Source: Pseudomonadota bacterium (lineage in GTDB: Bacteria > Pseudomonadota > Gammaproteobacteria > Burkholderiales > Burkholderiaceae_F). Taken from it: a DNA stretch of 18,137 bases. The DNA lies in NCBI GenBank assembly GCA_023443095.1, contig JAEZVV010000192.1:1-18137 (forward strand). Direction: 5' to 3'. The notes beneath the pieces were generated by a model. The model was not told the origin of the DNA, did no database searches, and saw only the letters and a list, made by a program, of their open reading frames with translations. Made by a program: the position numbers and the translations under genes. Each line of letters begins with the position of its first letter. Within the stretch, counting starts at the first letter, position 1. Of this stretch, positions 1-6,452 are shown piece by piece.

Positions 1-164
1 GTGTCTACATGGTCTACGGCTTTGGCCGCCTGGCGAAGTCGCAGCCGCTCAGCTTCAAGAAAGGAGCCTCGGCCTCGCAACTCAATACCCGTTACAAGAC
101 CGATCCCCTGATGGGCGGCACCAGCATCCACACCAACTTCGTCGCCGTCGTGAAGGGAGCCTGA
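1..164 (+). CDS. Molybdopterin oxidoreductase, C-terminal end (partial; polysulfide/thiosulfate reductase A type)
   Basis: Only the last 53 codons are in the window; the reading frame is open from base 3 to a TGA at 162-164. The visible tail (FGRLAKSQP early, then DPLMGGTSIHTNFVAV near the end) has the look of the molybdopterin-dinucleotide-binding C-terminal domain of DMSO-reductase-family enzymes, especially the PsrA/PhsA group, where a DPxxGG stretch followed by a short beta strand closes the chain. The downstream four-cluster ferredoxin begins 1 base after the stop, which is the usual catalytic-subunit/electron-transfer-subunit arrangement. The substrate cannot be fixed from this fragment: polysulfide, thiosulfate, tetrathionate or another oxyanion are all possible. 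The sulfur reading is favoured because a rhodanese gene follows. Confidence 0.72.
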   Translation, partial: VYMVYGFGRLAKSQPLSFKKGASASQLNTRYKTDPLMGGTSIHTNFVAVVKGA

Positions 165-165
165 G

Positions 166-705
166 ATGAAACTCGGCATGGTCATTGATACCCGCAAGTG
201 CGTCGGCTGCATGAACTGCGTGGTTGCTTGTCAGACCGAAAATCAGGTTCCTCTTGGCCAGCGGCGCGACTGGGTCACCACCACCGAAACCGGCAAGTTC
301 CCGAAGGTGGGGGTGGAGATCCGCTCCGAGCGCTGCAACCAGTGCGACAAGCCGCCCTGCGTTCCGGTCTGCCCGGTGGGGGCGAGCCACGTCAGCGACT
401 TCGGCAAGCTGGTGCTGGTGCACGAGGAGCAATGCATCAAGTGCGGCCTGTGCGTGTCGGCCTGCCCTTACGGAGCGCGTTTCATGAACGCGGCGACCGG
501 CGTAGCCGACAAATGCACCTTCTGCGTCCACCGCCTGAAGGAAGGCAAGCTGCCCGCCTGCGTCGAGGTCTGCCCCAGCCGCGCCATGCTGGTGGGCGAT
601 CTCGACGACCCCAAGAGCGAGATCCGCCAACTGCTTGCCCGCCGCAAGAACAAGACCCTCAAACCCGAGGCCGGCACCAAACCGCGAGTCTTCTACCTCA
701 CCTGA
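166..705 (+). CDS. 4Fe-4S ferredoxin subunit of a molybdopterin oxidoreductase (PsrB/PhsB/DmsB-like)
   Basis: This 179-residue protein should pass electrons between the molybdenum subunit encoded just upstream and a membrane quinone-binding partner that is not in the window. It holds sixteen cysteines in four groups: 12/15/18/22, 57/60/65/69, 90/93/96/100 and 117/120/132/136. That is the pattern for four [4Fe-4S] clusters in the DmsB/PsrB/NrfC family, and the length is normal for that family. There is no signal peptide, as expected for a subunit exported together with a Tat-targeted catalytic partner. The ATG is preceded by AAGGGAG inside the end of the upstream gene, and the two genes are separated by a single base, so they are probably translationally coupled. 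The exact complex remains uncertain. Confidence 0.9.
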   Translation: MKLGMVIDTRKCVGCMNCVVACQTENQVPLGQRRDWVTTTETGKFPKVGVEIRSERCNQCDKPPCVPVCPVGASHVSDFGKLVLVHEEQCIKCGLCVSACPYGARFMNAATGVADKCTFCVHRLKEGKLPACVEVCPSRAMLVGDLDDPKSEIRQLLARRKNKTLKPEAGTKPRVFYLT

Positions 706-724
706 GACCCTAGCCAGAAAACCC

Positions 725-750
725 GGCGCGGCCCTCGCCGCGCCATTTAT
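725..750 (+). terminator. GC-rich hairpin between ferredoxin and rhodanese genes
   Basis: A perfect 8-bp inverted repeat, GGCGCGGC (725-732) and GCCGCGCC (737-744), encloses a CCTC loop and is followed by ATTTAT. The T-tract is poor, so it may act as a weak terminator or an mRNA-stabilising hairpin between the two genes rather than a full stop. Confidence 0.5.
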
Positions 751-778
751 GAAGTCCTAATCCCCTGAAAGGCACACC

Positions 779-1444
779 ATGAGAACCGTTTCGCTTTCCG
801 TCCTCACCGCGCTTGCCCTCGCTTTCGGTTCGGCTTATGCCCAGACGCCGGCCGCCCCCGCCGCCCAGACCGCTCCCGCGGCGAAACTCGTCGCCGGCGA
901 CTTCAACAGCGTGGCGATGGTCAGTTCGTCGATGCTGGTCCATTTCCCCAACGGCCGCTCGGAAGTGATCCGCTTCAACCCCGAAACCCTGCGCGTCTAC
1001 GAGATGGACAAGCCGCAGAAGGTCGCCTACCTGCGTACGCTCGGCCGCGGCCAGAACGTTTCGATCGAATACGTCGAAAAGAAGGGAGTGAAATGGGCCA
1101 CCGCCGTGGTCGCCCGCAGCGTGAAGTCGCCCACCAAGACGATTTCGGTTGAAGACTTCAACAAGTTGGGCAAGGAGCCGGGCAAGACCCAGGTGGTCGA
1201 CCTGCGTTCGAAGAAGGAAGTCGATACCGGCGCCTACCCCGGCGTGAAGTGGATCGCCCACGACCAGTTCGACGACCGCATGGCCGAGATCTCGCGCGAC
1301 CAGCCCGTTGTGGTCCACTGCGCCGGCGGCGTGCGGGCCGAAATGGCCTACCACCAGCTCAGCAATGCCGGCTACAAGGACGTCCGTTTCCTGGATGCGA
1401 CCGTGAAATTCGACAAGGGTGTGGCCAAGGTCGAGGCGAACTGA
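779..1444 (+). CDS. Exported rhodanese-domain protein
   Basis: The 221-residue product starts with a clear Sec signal peptide, with cleavage expected after AYA near residue 21, so it should work in the periplasm. Residues about 40-115 form an N-terminal region I do not recognise. Residues about 120-221 are a rhodanese fold with a VVDLRS segment and the active-site loop HCAGGVRA, in which Cys181 is the predicted persulfide-carrying residue. Single-domain rhodaneses move sulfane sulfur between donors such as thiosulfate or polysulfide and an acceptor. Its place directly after a PsrA/PsrB-like pair suggests handling of sulfane sulfur for that enzyme, but this is inferred from position. A GAAAGG ribosome-binding site lies 6 bases before the ATG, and a strong terminator follows the stop. 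Confidence 0.87.
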   Translation: MRTVSLSVLTALALAFGSAYAQTPAAPAAQTAPAAKLVAGDFNSVAMVSSSMLVHFPNGRSEVIRFNPETLRVYEMDKPQKVAYLRTLGRGQNVSIEYVEKKGVKWATAVVARSVKSPTKTISVEDFNKLGKEPGKTQVVDLRSKKEVDTGAYPGVKWIAHDQFDDRMAEISRDQPVVVHCAGGVRAEMAYHQLSNAGYKDVRFLDATVKFDKGVAKVEAN

Positions 1445-1469
1445 TCGAGAAACGCGGGTTTTGAAGCTG

Positions 1470-1500
1470 AAAGGGGCGCGGCTGCGCCCCTTTTCTTTTC
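1470..1500 (+). terminator. Rho-independent terminator after the rhodanese gene
   Basis: The stem GGGGCGC (1473-1479) pairs with GCGCCCC (1484-1490) across a GGCT loop, is extended by A-T pairs, and is followed by TTTTCTTTT. It lies 25 bases after the rhodanese stop codon and ends the left-hand plus-strand unit. Confidence 0.88.
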
Positions 1501-1598
1501 CGCTCCGCCCGAGCGCCCTCGACAAGCAGACTGCTCAAAGTCGATCAGTGTTGACCGGAGAAGCCTTGGGTGTAAAGGACGTCGAACGGTGGGCTTTG

Positions 1599-1964
1599 CT
1601 AAACCCAGACATCGTTTGGCGCGGTATACGCATCGCCTGCATCTCCGGTATTGAGCACGCCGCGTGGCTCCACCAGCATGACGTGACACTCCTGCAGCGC
1701 CACGGGGCGGTGCTCGACGCCCTTGGGAACAACGTACATCTCGCCCGCGGCAAGGGGTATGAGCTCGTCCCTGAACTCCAGCGTCATGGCCCCCTCGAGG
1801 ACGATGAACACTTCATCGGTATCCGGGTGCGAGTGCCAGACAAACTCACCCAGCAACTTGACCAGCTTGAACTGGTAGTCGTTCATTTCGGCCACGACCC
1901 GGGGCGACCAATGCTCCGAGAACTTGGCGAATTTTTCGCGCAGATTGATCGCTCGTTTGGACAT
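1599..1964 (-). CDS. Small single-domain cupin protein
   Basis: This 121-residue protein is a single cupin_2 barrel. The first cupin motif is visible as HSHPDTDEVF with metal ligands His44, His46 and Glu51. The second motif is visible as VPKGVEHRP with His85. All four usual metal-binding positions are therefore present and a bound divalent metal is likely. Small cupins of this type include isomerases, dioxygenases and sugar-binding proteins, and no substrate can be assigned. It sits 33 bases downstream of the stop of the next minus-strand gene and could be co-transcribed with it. Its base composition is lower in GC than the flanking respiratory genes, in keeping with an acquired block. Confidence 0.85.
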   Translation of the reverse strand: MSKRAINLREKFAKFSEHWSPRVVAEMNDYQFKLVKLLGEFVWHSHPDTDEVFIVLEGAMTLEFRDELIPLAAGEMYVVPKGVEHRPVALQECHVMLVEPRGVLNTGDAGDAYTAPNDVWV

Positions 1965-1997
1965 GGCAGACCTGAAAATCGAGGGAAAATCGAAGGG

Positions 1998-2570
1998 TCA
2001 AGCAATGCCTGCGGCCTTGCCGCGCGGAACCTGATATCGCAGTTCGGCAAAGCCGGATCCGATCTGCTGTACCGAGGTGAGTCGCAGCTGCGGTGCGGTC
2101 AGCCGTCGAGGAAACAGCGGTTTGCCCTTGCCCAAGGTGACCGAGCCAACCTGGACGATGAGTTCGTCTAGCAAACCAGCGTCGTAAAACTGTCCCGCGA
2201 GATCACCGCCTCCAACGATCCAGATGTTCTTGCCGCCAGCGGCCGTTTGCATTTCCGCATGAACCTGGCGCACATCGCCATTGACGAACCGGATGTTTGC
2301 GCCACTCATGGCTGGCAGCTTGCGGTGAGAGAAGATCCATGCTGGCTGCGTGTATGGCCAAGGCGAGCCCACCTCTTCAGCCACTTTATCCGCGTTGCGC
2401 ATCATCCATTCATAGGTCGCCGCCCCCATAGCCAAGGCCCCAACTTCCAATATGAACTCTGGATAGCTGGAACTATTCAAATCTCCGAGAGGGAAAAGCC
2501 AGTCCAGAGAATCATCTTCAGTTGCTATAAAGCCGTCAAGGCTTGTCGCCGCGTAGTACTGAGTTGCCAT
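1998..2570 (-). CDS. RibD C-terminal-domain / dihydrofolate-reductase-family protein
   Basis: The product is 190 residues from the ATG at 2570. I chose this start because the family begins with a short strand followed by SLDGFIA (here MATQYYAATSLDGFIA) and because GGAG lies about 8 bases upstream. A longer in-frame reading adds 18 residues unlike the family. The family fold is a NADPH-binding DHFR-like reductase. Visible hallmarks are the early SLDGFIA loop, a MGAATYEWM segment, and the C-terminal IVGGGDLAGQF...GLLDELIVQV pattern. These stand-alone proteins resemble the reductase domain of the riboflavin enzyme RibD, but most have no proven substrate, and a role in riboflavin synthesis should not be assumed. 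Confidence 0.86.
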   Translation of the reverse strand: MATQYYAATSLDGFIATEDDSLDWLFPLGDLNSSSYPEFILEVGALAMGAATYEWMMRNADKVAEEVGSPWPYTQPAWIFSHRKLPAMSGANIRFVNGDVRQVHAEMQTAAGGKNIWIVGGGDLAGQFYDAGLLDELIVQVGSVTLGKGKPLFPRRLTAPQLRLTSVQQIGSGFAELRYQVPRGKAAGIA

Positions 2571-2708
2571 AACCCATCTCCTATCTGTCTGGCATTTGAG
2601 CGAGAATGGTTTGGATATCTTCAAAACGCAATGGTCGACCGCGTCAAGCCGGTCGCCTATAATTCCATACCCCCTTCAAGACAAAGTTTGGCGTCGTGGG
2701 CGCATCGC

Positions 2709-3236
2709 CTAGGCGCTTAATTGAACGCAGCGAGACATCGTGTTGAAATTTCTAGTGGTCGCCGCGACCTTCAGTTTTCGCTCGAAGAAATTATTGTTGA
2801 ATTTCGAATCGCTGTGTTTCGTAGCGTATGAGGTGTAGATAACATCGTTGACGAGCTTTACGCTATCGGGCGAGAAGTCGAGTTGGGACAGTTCTTCGGC
2901 ATGATGCGCTGCCGGCAGCGCCGCGAGGAGAGAAAAATACGTGCGAGAAGCCATGCTCGACGGGAAAGGATTGCTTTCCAAAATTCGCTTAAGCTGGCCG
3001 TGCGTCCGGGCAATGACGGCGAGGTCGGCTCCGATCTCACGGGCGATGACCTCATGGACGAGAGACTGCACGGACGCCCGGTCCAGGGCCGATTTCGCAA
3101 TGACGTTGCCGCTCTGAATGAACGTTTGAAGATCCAGCAATCCGGCGTTGCTCAGGACAACGCGCAGTTCTGCCATCGGCACCCGATTCTTGCCGGCAGG
3201 AGTGACGCCCCGCAGAAAGATCGTGTAGTTGTTCAT
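2709..3236 (-). CDS. DUF1697 family protein
   Basis: This 175-residue protein matches the DUF1697 pattern: an N-terminal strand running into LRGVTPAGKNRVPMAELR, then TFIQSGNVI, and a C-terminal TTRNFNTMSRC segment. The length is normal for the family. The function of the family is unknown and nothing in the sequence supplies one. The gene lies between the methyltransferase and the reductase genes on the same strand. An attC-like element lies just upstream of its start, so it would be the next cassette in an integron-type array. Composition is less GC-rich than in the respiratory operons. Confidence 0.86.
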   Translation of the reverse strand: MNNYTIFLRGVTPAGKNRVPMAELRVVLSNAGLLDLQTFIQSGNVIAKSALDRASVQSLVHEVIAREIGADLAVIARTHGQLKRILESNPFPSSMASRTYFSLLAALPAAHHAEELSQLDFSPDSVKLVNDVIYTSYATKHSDSKFNNNFFERKLKVAATTRNFNTMSRCVQLSA

Positions 3237-3261
3237 TGCGCTCCGTGGTGCTGGGGTGGAA

Positions 3262-3321
3262 GCAGCTAACGTCCGAACTCCGTCGCGCCTCGAAGCGGCG
3301 CCGGATTGAATGACTTAGACC
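3262..3321 (-). repeat. Degenerate integron attC-like (59-base-element) site
   Basis: Read on the minus strand, this 60-base stretch begins GGTCTAAGTCATTC, contains the central hairpin GCGCCGCTTCGAGGCGCG and ends GGACGTTAGCTGC. That matches the layout of a classical attC site: a CTAA-type outer box overlapping the stop codon of the preceding gene, a partly complementary inner region, a GC-rich loop with TTCG, and a GTTAG outer box. The outer boxes are degenerate. The left box lacks the C of the AAC core, and the right box GTTAGCT departs from GTTRRRY at one position. The site lies directly after the methyltransferase gene, where a cassette attC should be. Only one convincing copy was found. 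Confidence 0.6.
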
Positions 3322-4076
3322 GGCCTGAAGCAGAGTCGCGGCATCAATGCGAACACACCCCAGCCCAGATATTCGCGCGTGTAAGCGGCATGACGCTTGG
3401 GCTCCGAGGTGAGTTTGGACCGAACCTCTTCTGCCAGTTCATCGTCGGGATTGGCGTCAAGCCATTGGCGCATGGTGAGCCATTTGGCTGCCTCGTATCT
3501 GTCCCAGCCGTCTTGGTTGGCCAGAACCATTTCAACGACGTCGTAACCAAGGTGATCGAAAGAGGCGAGAAGTTCCGGAAGCGAAAGAAAGTCAGAGATG
3601 GAGTTAGCAAGACACCTCTTGGCAACCTCTTCCGTTGGCGGCAACTGCCGCCAGTAGGGTTCGCCGATGAGGATGACTCCGCCGGGGCGCAGGCTCCGCG
3701 CCAGAAGCTCGATCGTGCCGGCGACTCCGCCAGCGATCCAAGAGGCCCCCACGCAGGCTGCCACGTCGACCTTCTCGTCAGAGACGTAGCCCGCGGCATC
3801 GCCATGGATGAACTTGACTTGATCGGCGACACCGAGTTCTTCAGCACGGCGTTTCGCTTGTTCGGTGAATAACTGGCTCATGTCGATGCCGACACCCGTG
3901 ACGCCGTGATCGCGTGCCCAGGTACACAACATCTCGCCTGAACCGCTGCCGAGGTCTAGCATTCGATCCCCGTCCAGACGCAGCGCAACGCCGAGAGTTG
4001 CAAACTTGTCGGCTGTGAACGGGTTGTGAATGCGGTGGGCGCTTTCGGCGATGTTGAATATCCGTGGGATGTCCAT
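3315..4076 (-). CDS. Class I SAM-dependent methyltransferase
   Basis: The 253-residue product has a Rossmann methyltransferase core. Motif I is MLDLGSGSGEM at residues 39-49. It is followed by VGIDMS, whose acidic residue should bind the SAM ribose, then FIHGDAA and the post-core LRPGGVILIGEP segment. These are standard for methyltransferase_11/25-type enzymes. The substrate cannot be told. The C-terminal 100 residues (from about the YWRQLPP segment) form a helical extension typical of small-molecule methyltransferases in this group. The stop codon TAA lies inside the attC-like element, as in many integron cassettes. There is no strong ribosome-binding site before the ATG at 4076. Confidence 0.87.
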   Translation of the reverse strand: MDIPRIFNIAESAHRIHNPFTADKFATLGVALRLDGDRMLDLGSGSGEMLCTWARDHGVTGVGIDMSQLFTEQAKRRAEELGVADQVKFIHGDAAGYVSDEKVDVAACVGASWIAGGVAGTIELLARSLRPGGVILIGEPYWRQLPPTEEVAKRCLANSISDFLSLPELLASFDHLGYDVVEMVLANQDGWDRYEAAKWLTMRQWLDANPDDELAEEVRSKLTSEPKRHAAYTREYLGWGVFALMPRLCFRPV

Positions 4077-4193
4077 GACGAAAACTTTCTATAGAAGTGA
4101 AGTCCGGCAACGGCCCAAGGTTCGACGTAAGGGGATCTCCTGCGTGTAAGCGGCCCCTTGGGCGCGCCCGCGAACCCGATCAAGAAAACCATC

Positions 4194-5171
4194 TCAGCCC
4201 CCCGCCGTCTGCTTGACTCGCGCCCGCCGCCGCCCGCCAAACGCCGCAGGGCGTCGCACCTCGAGTTTGGCAACCGCGGCTTCGAGTGCAAGCCGATCTT
4301 CCCGAGCGTGGCCCGCTTCCGCAAGTGCCTGGTCGCGCTCGGTCAACAGCACCGCGGCCTGGGTTTGCAGTCGGCCCAGCTCGGCCGCCAGCGCGCCGTG
4401 TTCGCGCGTGGTTTCAGCCATCGATTCCTGAAGACGCAGGACCTCCGCGGCGCGGGCTTCCAGTTGGCTCTGATGCTGGGCGAGTATTTCGGCGTGTTTT
4501 TCCTCGGCCAGCTCGAGGCGACGCTCGAGCTTGGCCCGCAACTGACGTTCGCGGTCGATTTCCAGCGTCGCCCGGCGTTCGGTGGCGAGACTGCGCTCCT
4601 CGCTCAAGGCCAGGCGCTGCGCCGCCTGTTCGAGCTCTGTGGCCCGTTCGACCTGGGCGACGGCCAGCCGCTGCTGCAGCTCGGCGACCTGCTCCTGCAG
4701 AGCGCTCAAACGAGCCGCCTGCTCAGCGGCGACCACCTTGGCCTGGGTCAATGAGCGATTGGCCTGGTCGAGTGCCAACTGCAAGCGCTGGACCTCCCCC
4801 GCGGACTGTTCGGCCGCGAGCCGCGCCGCCGATTCGGCCGCCTGCGCCTCATTGACCAGGCTGGCCGCAGCGTCCTTGGCCGCGGCGATCTCGGCGGCGC
4901 CGTCGCGTCGGGCTTCGGCCAGGGCCACGCCCCAGAAGTGCTCGGCCGCCTGGGCGATGGTGTCGGGCAAGGGCGGCGGCGCGCGGAAGGCGCCGGGGTC
5001 GGCGATGCGGCGGCCGAGCGAGCGGAACCAGGTGTCGAGATAGGGGCTGACGGTGTTGGGCGAGCCGCGGCCTATCTTCTGCCGCACCCGTTCGATCGTC
5101 GGCCGCTGGCCTTCAAGCAGCAAGGCATCGGCCGCCTGCCAGACATCGTTTTCATTGATTCCACGCGCCAT
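4194..5171 (-). CDS. KfrA N-domain coiled-coil DNA-binding protein (TnpT-like)
   Basis: This 325-residue protein begins with a KfrA_N DNA-binding domain (about residues 5-55: INENDVWQAADALL, then IGRGSPNTVSPYLDTWF). A long Ala/Glu/Arg/Leu-rich coiled coil follows from about 95 to 310, and the tail is basic. KfrA proteins bind plasmid DNA and oligomerise through the coiled coil. A protein of this size and architecture, divergent from a tyrosine recombinase, also matches TnpT, the accessory factor for cointegrate resolution in Tn4651-type transposons. The start at 5171 is supported by AAGGAA upstream. Naming it TnpT is inference from context; a plain KfrA-like protein is the conservative call. 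Confidence 0.8.
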   Translation of the reverse strand: MARGINENDVWQAADALLLEGQRPTIERVRQKIGRGSPNTVSPYLDTWFRSLGRRIADPGAFRAPPPLPDTIAQAAEHFWGVALAEARRDGAAEIAAAKDAAASLVNEAQAAESAARLAAEQSAGEVQRLQLALDQANRSLTQAKVVAAEQAARLSALQEQVAELQQRLAVAQVERATELEQAAQRLALSEERSLATERRATLEIDRERQLRAKLERRLELAEEKHAEILAQHQSQLEARAAEVLRLQESMAETTREHGALAAELGRLQTQAAVLLTERDQALAEAGHAREDRLALEAAVAKLEVRRPAAFGGRRRARVKQTAGG

Positions 5172-5295
5172 CTTGCGATTCCTTGGCTTGCGCCGCCCAC
5201 GGCGGCCCCTGACTTGCGATAATCGTTGTTTACCGAAAGACAGAATCTATTTCTGTTTTATATCGAACAGCAAACATTATATTTCGTATCTAACA
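5172..5295. promoter_or_regulatory. Divergent AT-rich intergenic region with recombination-site-like repeats
   Basis: The 124-base gap between the two divergent genes should hold both promoters and, if the pair is a TnpS/TnpT-type system, the crossover site. Visible structure: an inverted repeat ACAGAA (5240-5245) / TTCTGT (5251-5256) around a 5-base centre; a short palindrome CGATAATCG (5217-5225); a direct repeat CTTGCGAT at 5172-5179 and 5213-5220, 41 bases apart; and GCCGCC/GGCGGC (5192-5206). The right half is strikingly AT-rich compared with the rest of the window. No promoter boxes could be assigned with confidence. Confidence 0.55.
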
Positions 5296-6393
5296 ATGCC
5301 ATTCGACTCAACTTCCCGCTCGGATGCGGGTTTGCCCGCAACTGTCGGTGCCGTTGCAGCGCCTTCGACGCTGCTTGAAGGTGCTGCGCGGGCAGCACAC
5401 GAACTGCTGGCCGAAGGCGCTTCGGAGAACACCCGTCGCAGCTACGCCAGCGCGCTCAAATATTGGGAAAGCTGGTTCGAACTGCGCTATGGCCAGATCT
5501 TGAGCCTGCCGGTGGCGCCCGCGGTGGTGGTCCAGTTCGTGGTCGACCACGCGGCCCGCGCTTCGGCCGAGGGGCTGGTGACCGAGATGCCGGCCGAAGT
5601 TGAAGCCGGGCTGCTGGCCTGTGGCTCCAAGGCCGCGCCGGGCGCGCCGTCGCTGGCGACGCTGCGGCACCGGGTGGCGGTGCTGTCGCGCCTGCACCAG
5701 TTGCGCCGTCTGCCCAACCCATGTCATGACGCGGCCGTGCGCGAACTGCTGACAGCGACTCGGCGCGTCTACGCCAAGCGCGGGGTCGCGCCGCGGCAGA
5801 AAGACGCCCTCACCCGCGAGCGCCTGGAAGCGGTCCTGGCGACCTGTGACAACAGCCTCGCCGGTCGCCGCGACCGCGCTTTGCTGCTCTTTGCCTGGGC
5901 GAGCGGCGGCCGCCGCCGCTCGGAAGTGGCGGGAGCCAGCCTAGCCAATCTGCGCCAGCTCGGGCCGGAGAGCTACGTCTATATGCTGCGCCACTCCAAG
6001 ACCAACCAGGCGGGGATTGAACGTGCCGACAACATCAAGCCCATCCAGGGCCGGGCCGCTCGTGCTCTCGCCGACTGGCTGGCCGCCGCGGCCATTCGAG
6101 AAGGAGCAATCTTCCGGCGCATCCACCGCAGCGGGAGCGTGGGGGCCAGCCTGTCGGCGACGGCGGTAGGCGATATCGTGAAAAAACGCTGTGCCCTGGC
6201 CCGCCTCGAAGGCGACTTTGCCGCGCATTCGCTGCGTTCGGGCTACGTGACCGAGGCTGCGCAGCAGGCGATCCCCCTTGCCGAGACCATGGCCATGACC
6301 GGCCACCGCTCGGTGGCTTCGGTATTGGGCTACTTCCGCGCCAGCGTTCAGGACTCGCGCGCCGCGCGCCTGCTCGACGAGCCGCCGGGCTGA
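5296..6393 (+). CDS. Tyrosine recombinase / site-specific integrase (TnpS-like)
   Basis: The 365-residue protein has the two-domain layout of phage-integrase-family recombinases: a SAM-like N-terminal core-binding domain (about 35-160) and a catalytic domain (about 170-350). The catalytic set is visible: Arg207 in GGRRRSE, Lys235 in HSKTN, His311 and Arg314 in HSLRSG, His337 in GHRS, and the nucleophile Tyr346 in VLGYFR. The ATG at 5296 was chosen because the frame further upstream runs back through the KfrA-like gene. It is not an integron integrase: I do not see the extra IntI-specific insert, and its partner is a KfrA-type gene. Divergence from that gene suggests a TnpS-like resolvase of a Tn3-family element, but a solitary plasmid or island recombinase is also possible. 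Confidence 0.87.
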   Translation: MPFDSTSRSDAGLPATVGAVAAPSTLLEGAARAAHELLAEGASENTRRSYASALKYWESWFELRYGQILSLPVAPAVVVQFVVDHAARASAEGLVTEMPAEVEAGLLACGSKAAPGAPSLATLRHRVAVLSRLHQLRRLPNPCHDAAVRELLTATRRVYAKRGVAPRQKDALTRERLEAVLATCDNSLAGRRDRALLLFAWASGGRRRSEVAGASLANLRQLGPESYVYMLRHSKTNQAGIERADNIKPIQGRAARALADWLAAAAIREGAIFRRIHRSGSVGASLSATAVGDIVKKRCALARLEGDFAAHSLRSGYVTEAAQQAIPLAETMAMTGHRSVASVLGYFRASVQDSRAARLLDEPPG

Positions 6394-6398
6394 GCGTC

Positions 6399-6429
6399 AA
6401 AAAGAAACGCCGGGCAGCGGGCCCGGCGT
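6399..6429 (-). terminator. Terminator at the end of the second ccmI gene (convergent junction)
   Basis: The arms ACGCCGGGC (6407-6415) and GCCCGGCGT (6421-6429) form a 9-bp stem. Read on the minus strand the stem is followed by TTTCTTTTT, so it terminates the leftward cytochrome-maturation/ONR region. It lies between two convergent genes and may also slow transcription from the recombinase side. Confidence 0.85.
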
Positions 6430-6452
6430 CTCATGGCTTGAGTTTATGTCGT

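Noticed and set aside
2571..2708. Gap between the reductase and DUF1697 genes as a second attC site or a small gene
   Set aside because: Neither outer attC box nor a stable central hairpin could be matched, and no short ORF with a ribosome-binding site was visible.
4160..4169. GGGCGCGCCC palindrome downstream of the KfrA-like gene as a regulatory site or terminator
   Set aside because: A self-complementary 10-mer without loop or T-tract is expected by chance in DNA this rich in GC.
5288..5315. ATCTAAC box at the recombinase start as a second attC site
   Set aside because: The seven-base box fits the attC outer consensus, but no matching GTTRRRY box or central hairpin follows, and the stretch is the beginning of the recombinase coding sequence.
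5296..6393. Tyrosine recombinase as an integron integrase (IntI) serving the attC-like site
   Set aside because: I do not see the IntI-specific extra segment near the catalytic domain, no attI site was recognised, and the divergent KfrA-type partner fits a TnpS-like or plasmid recombinase better.
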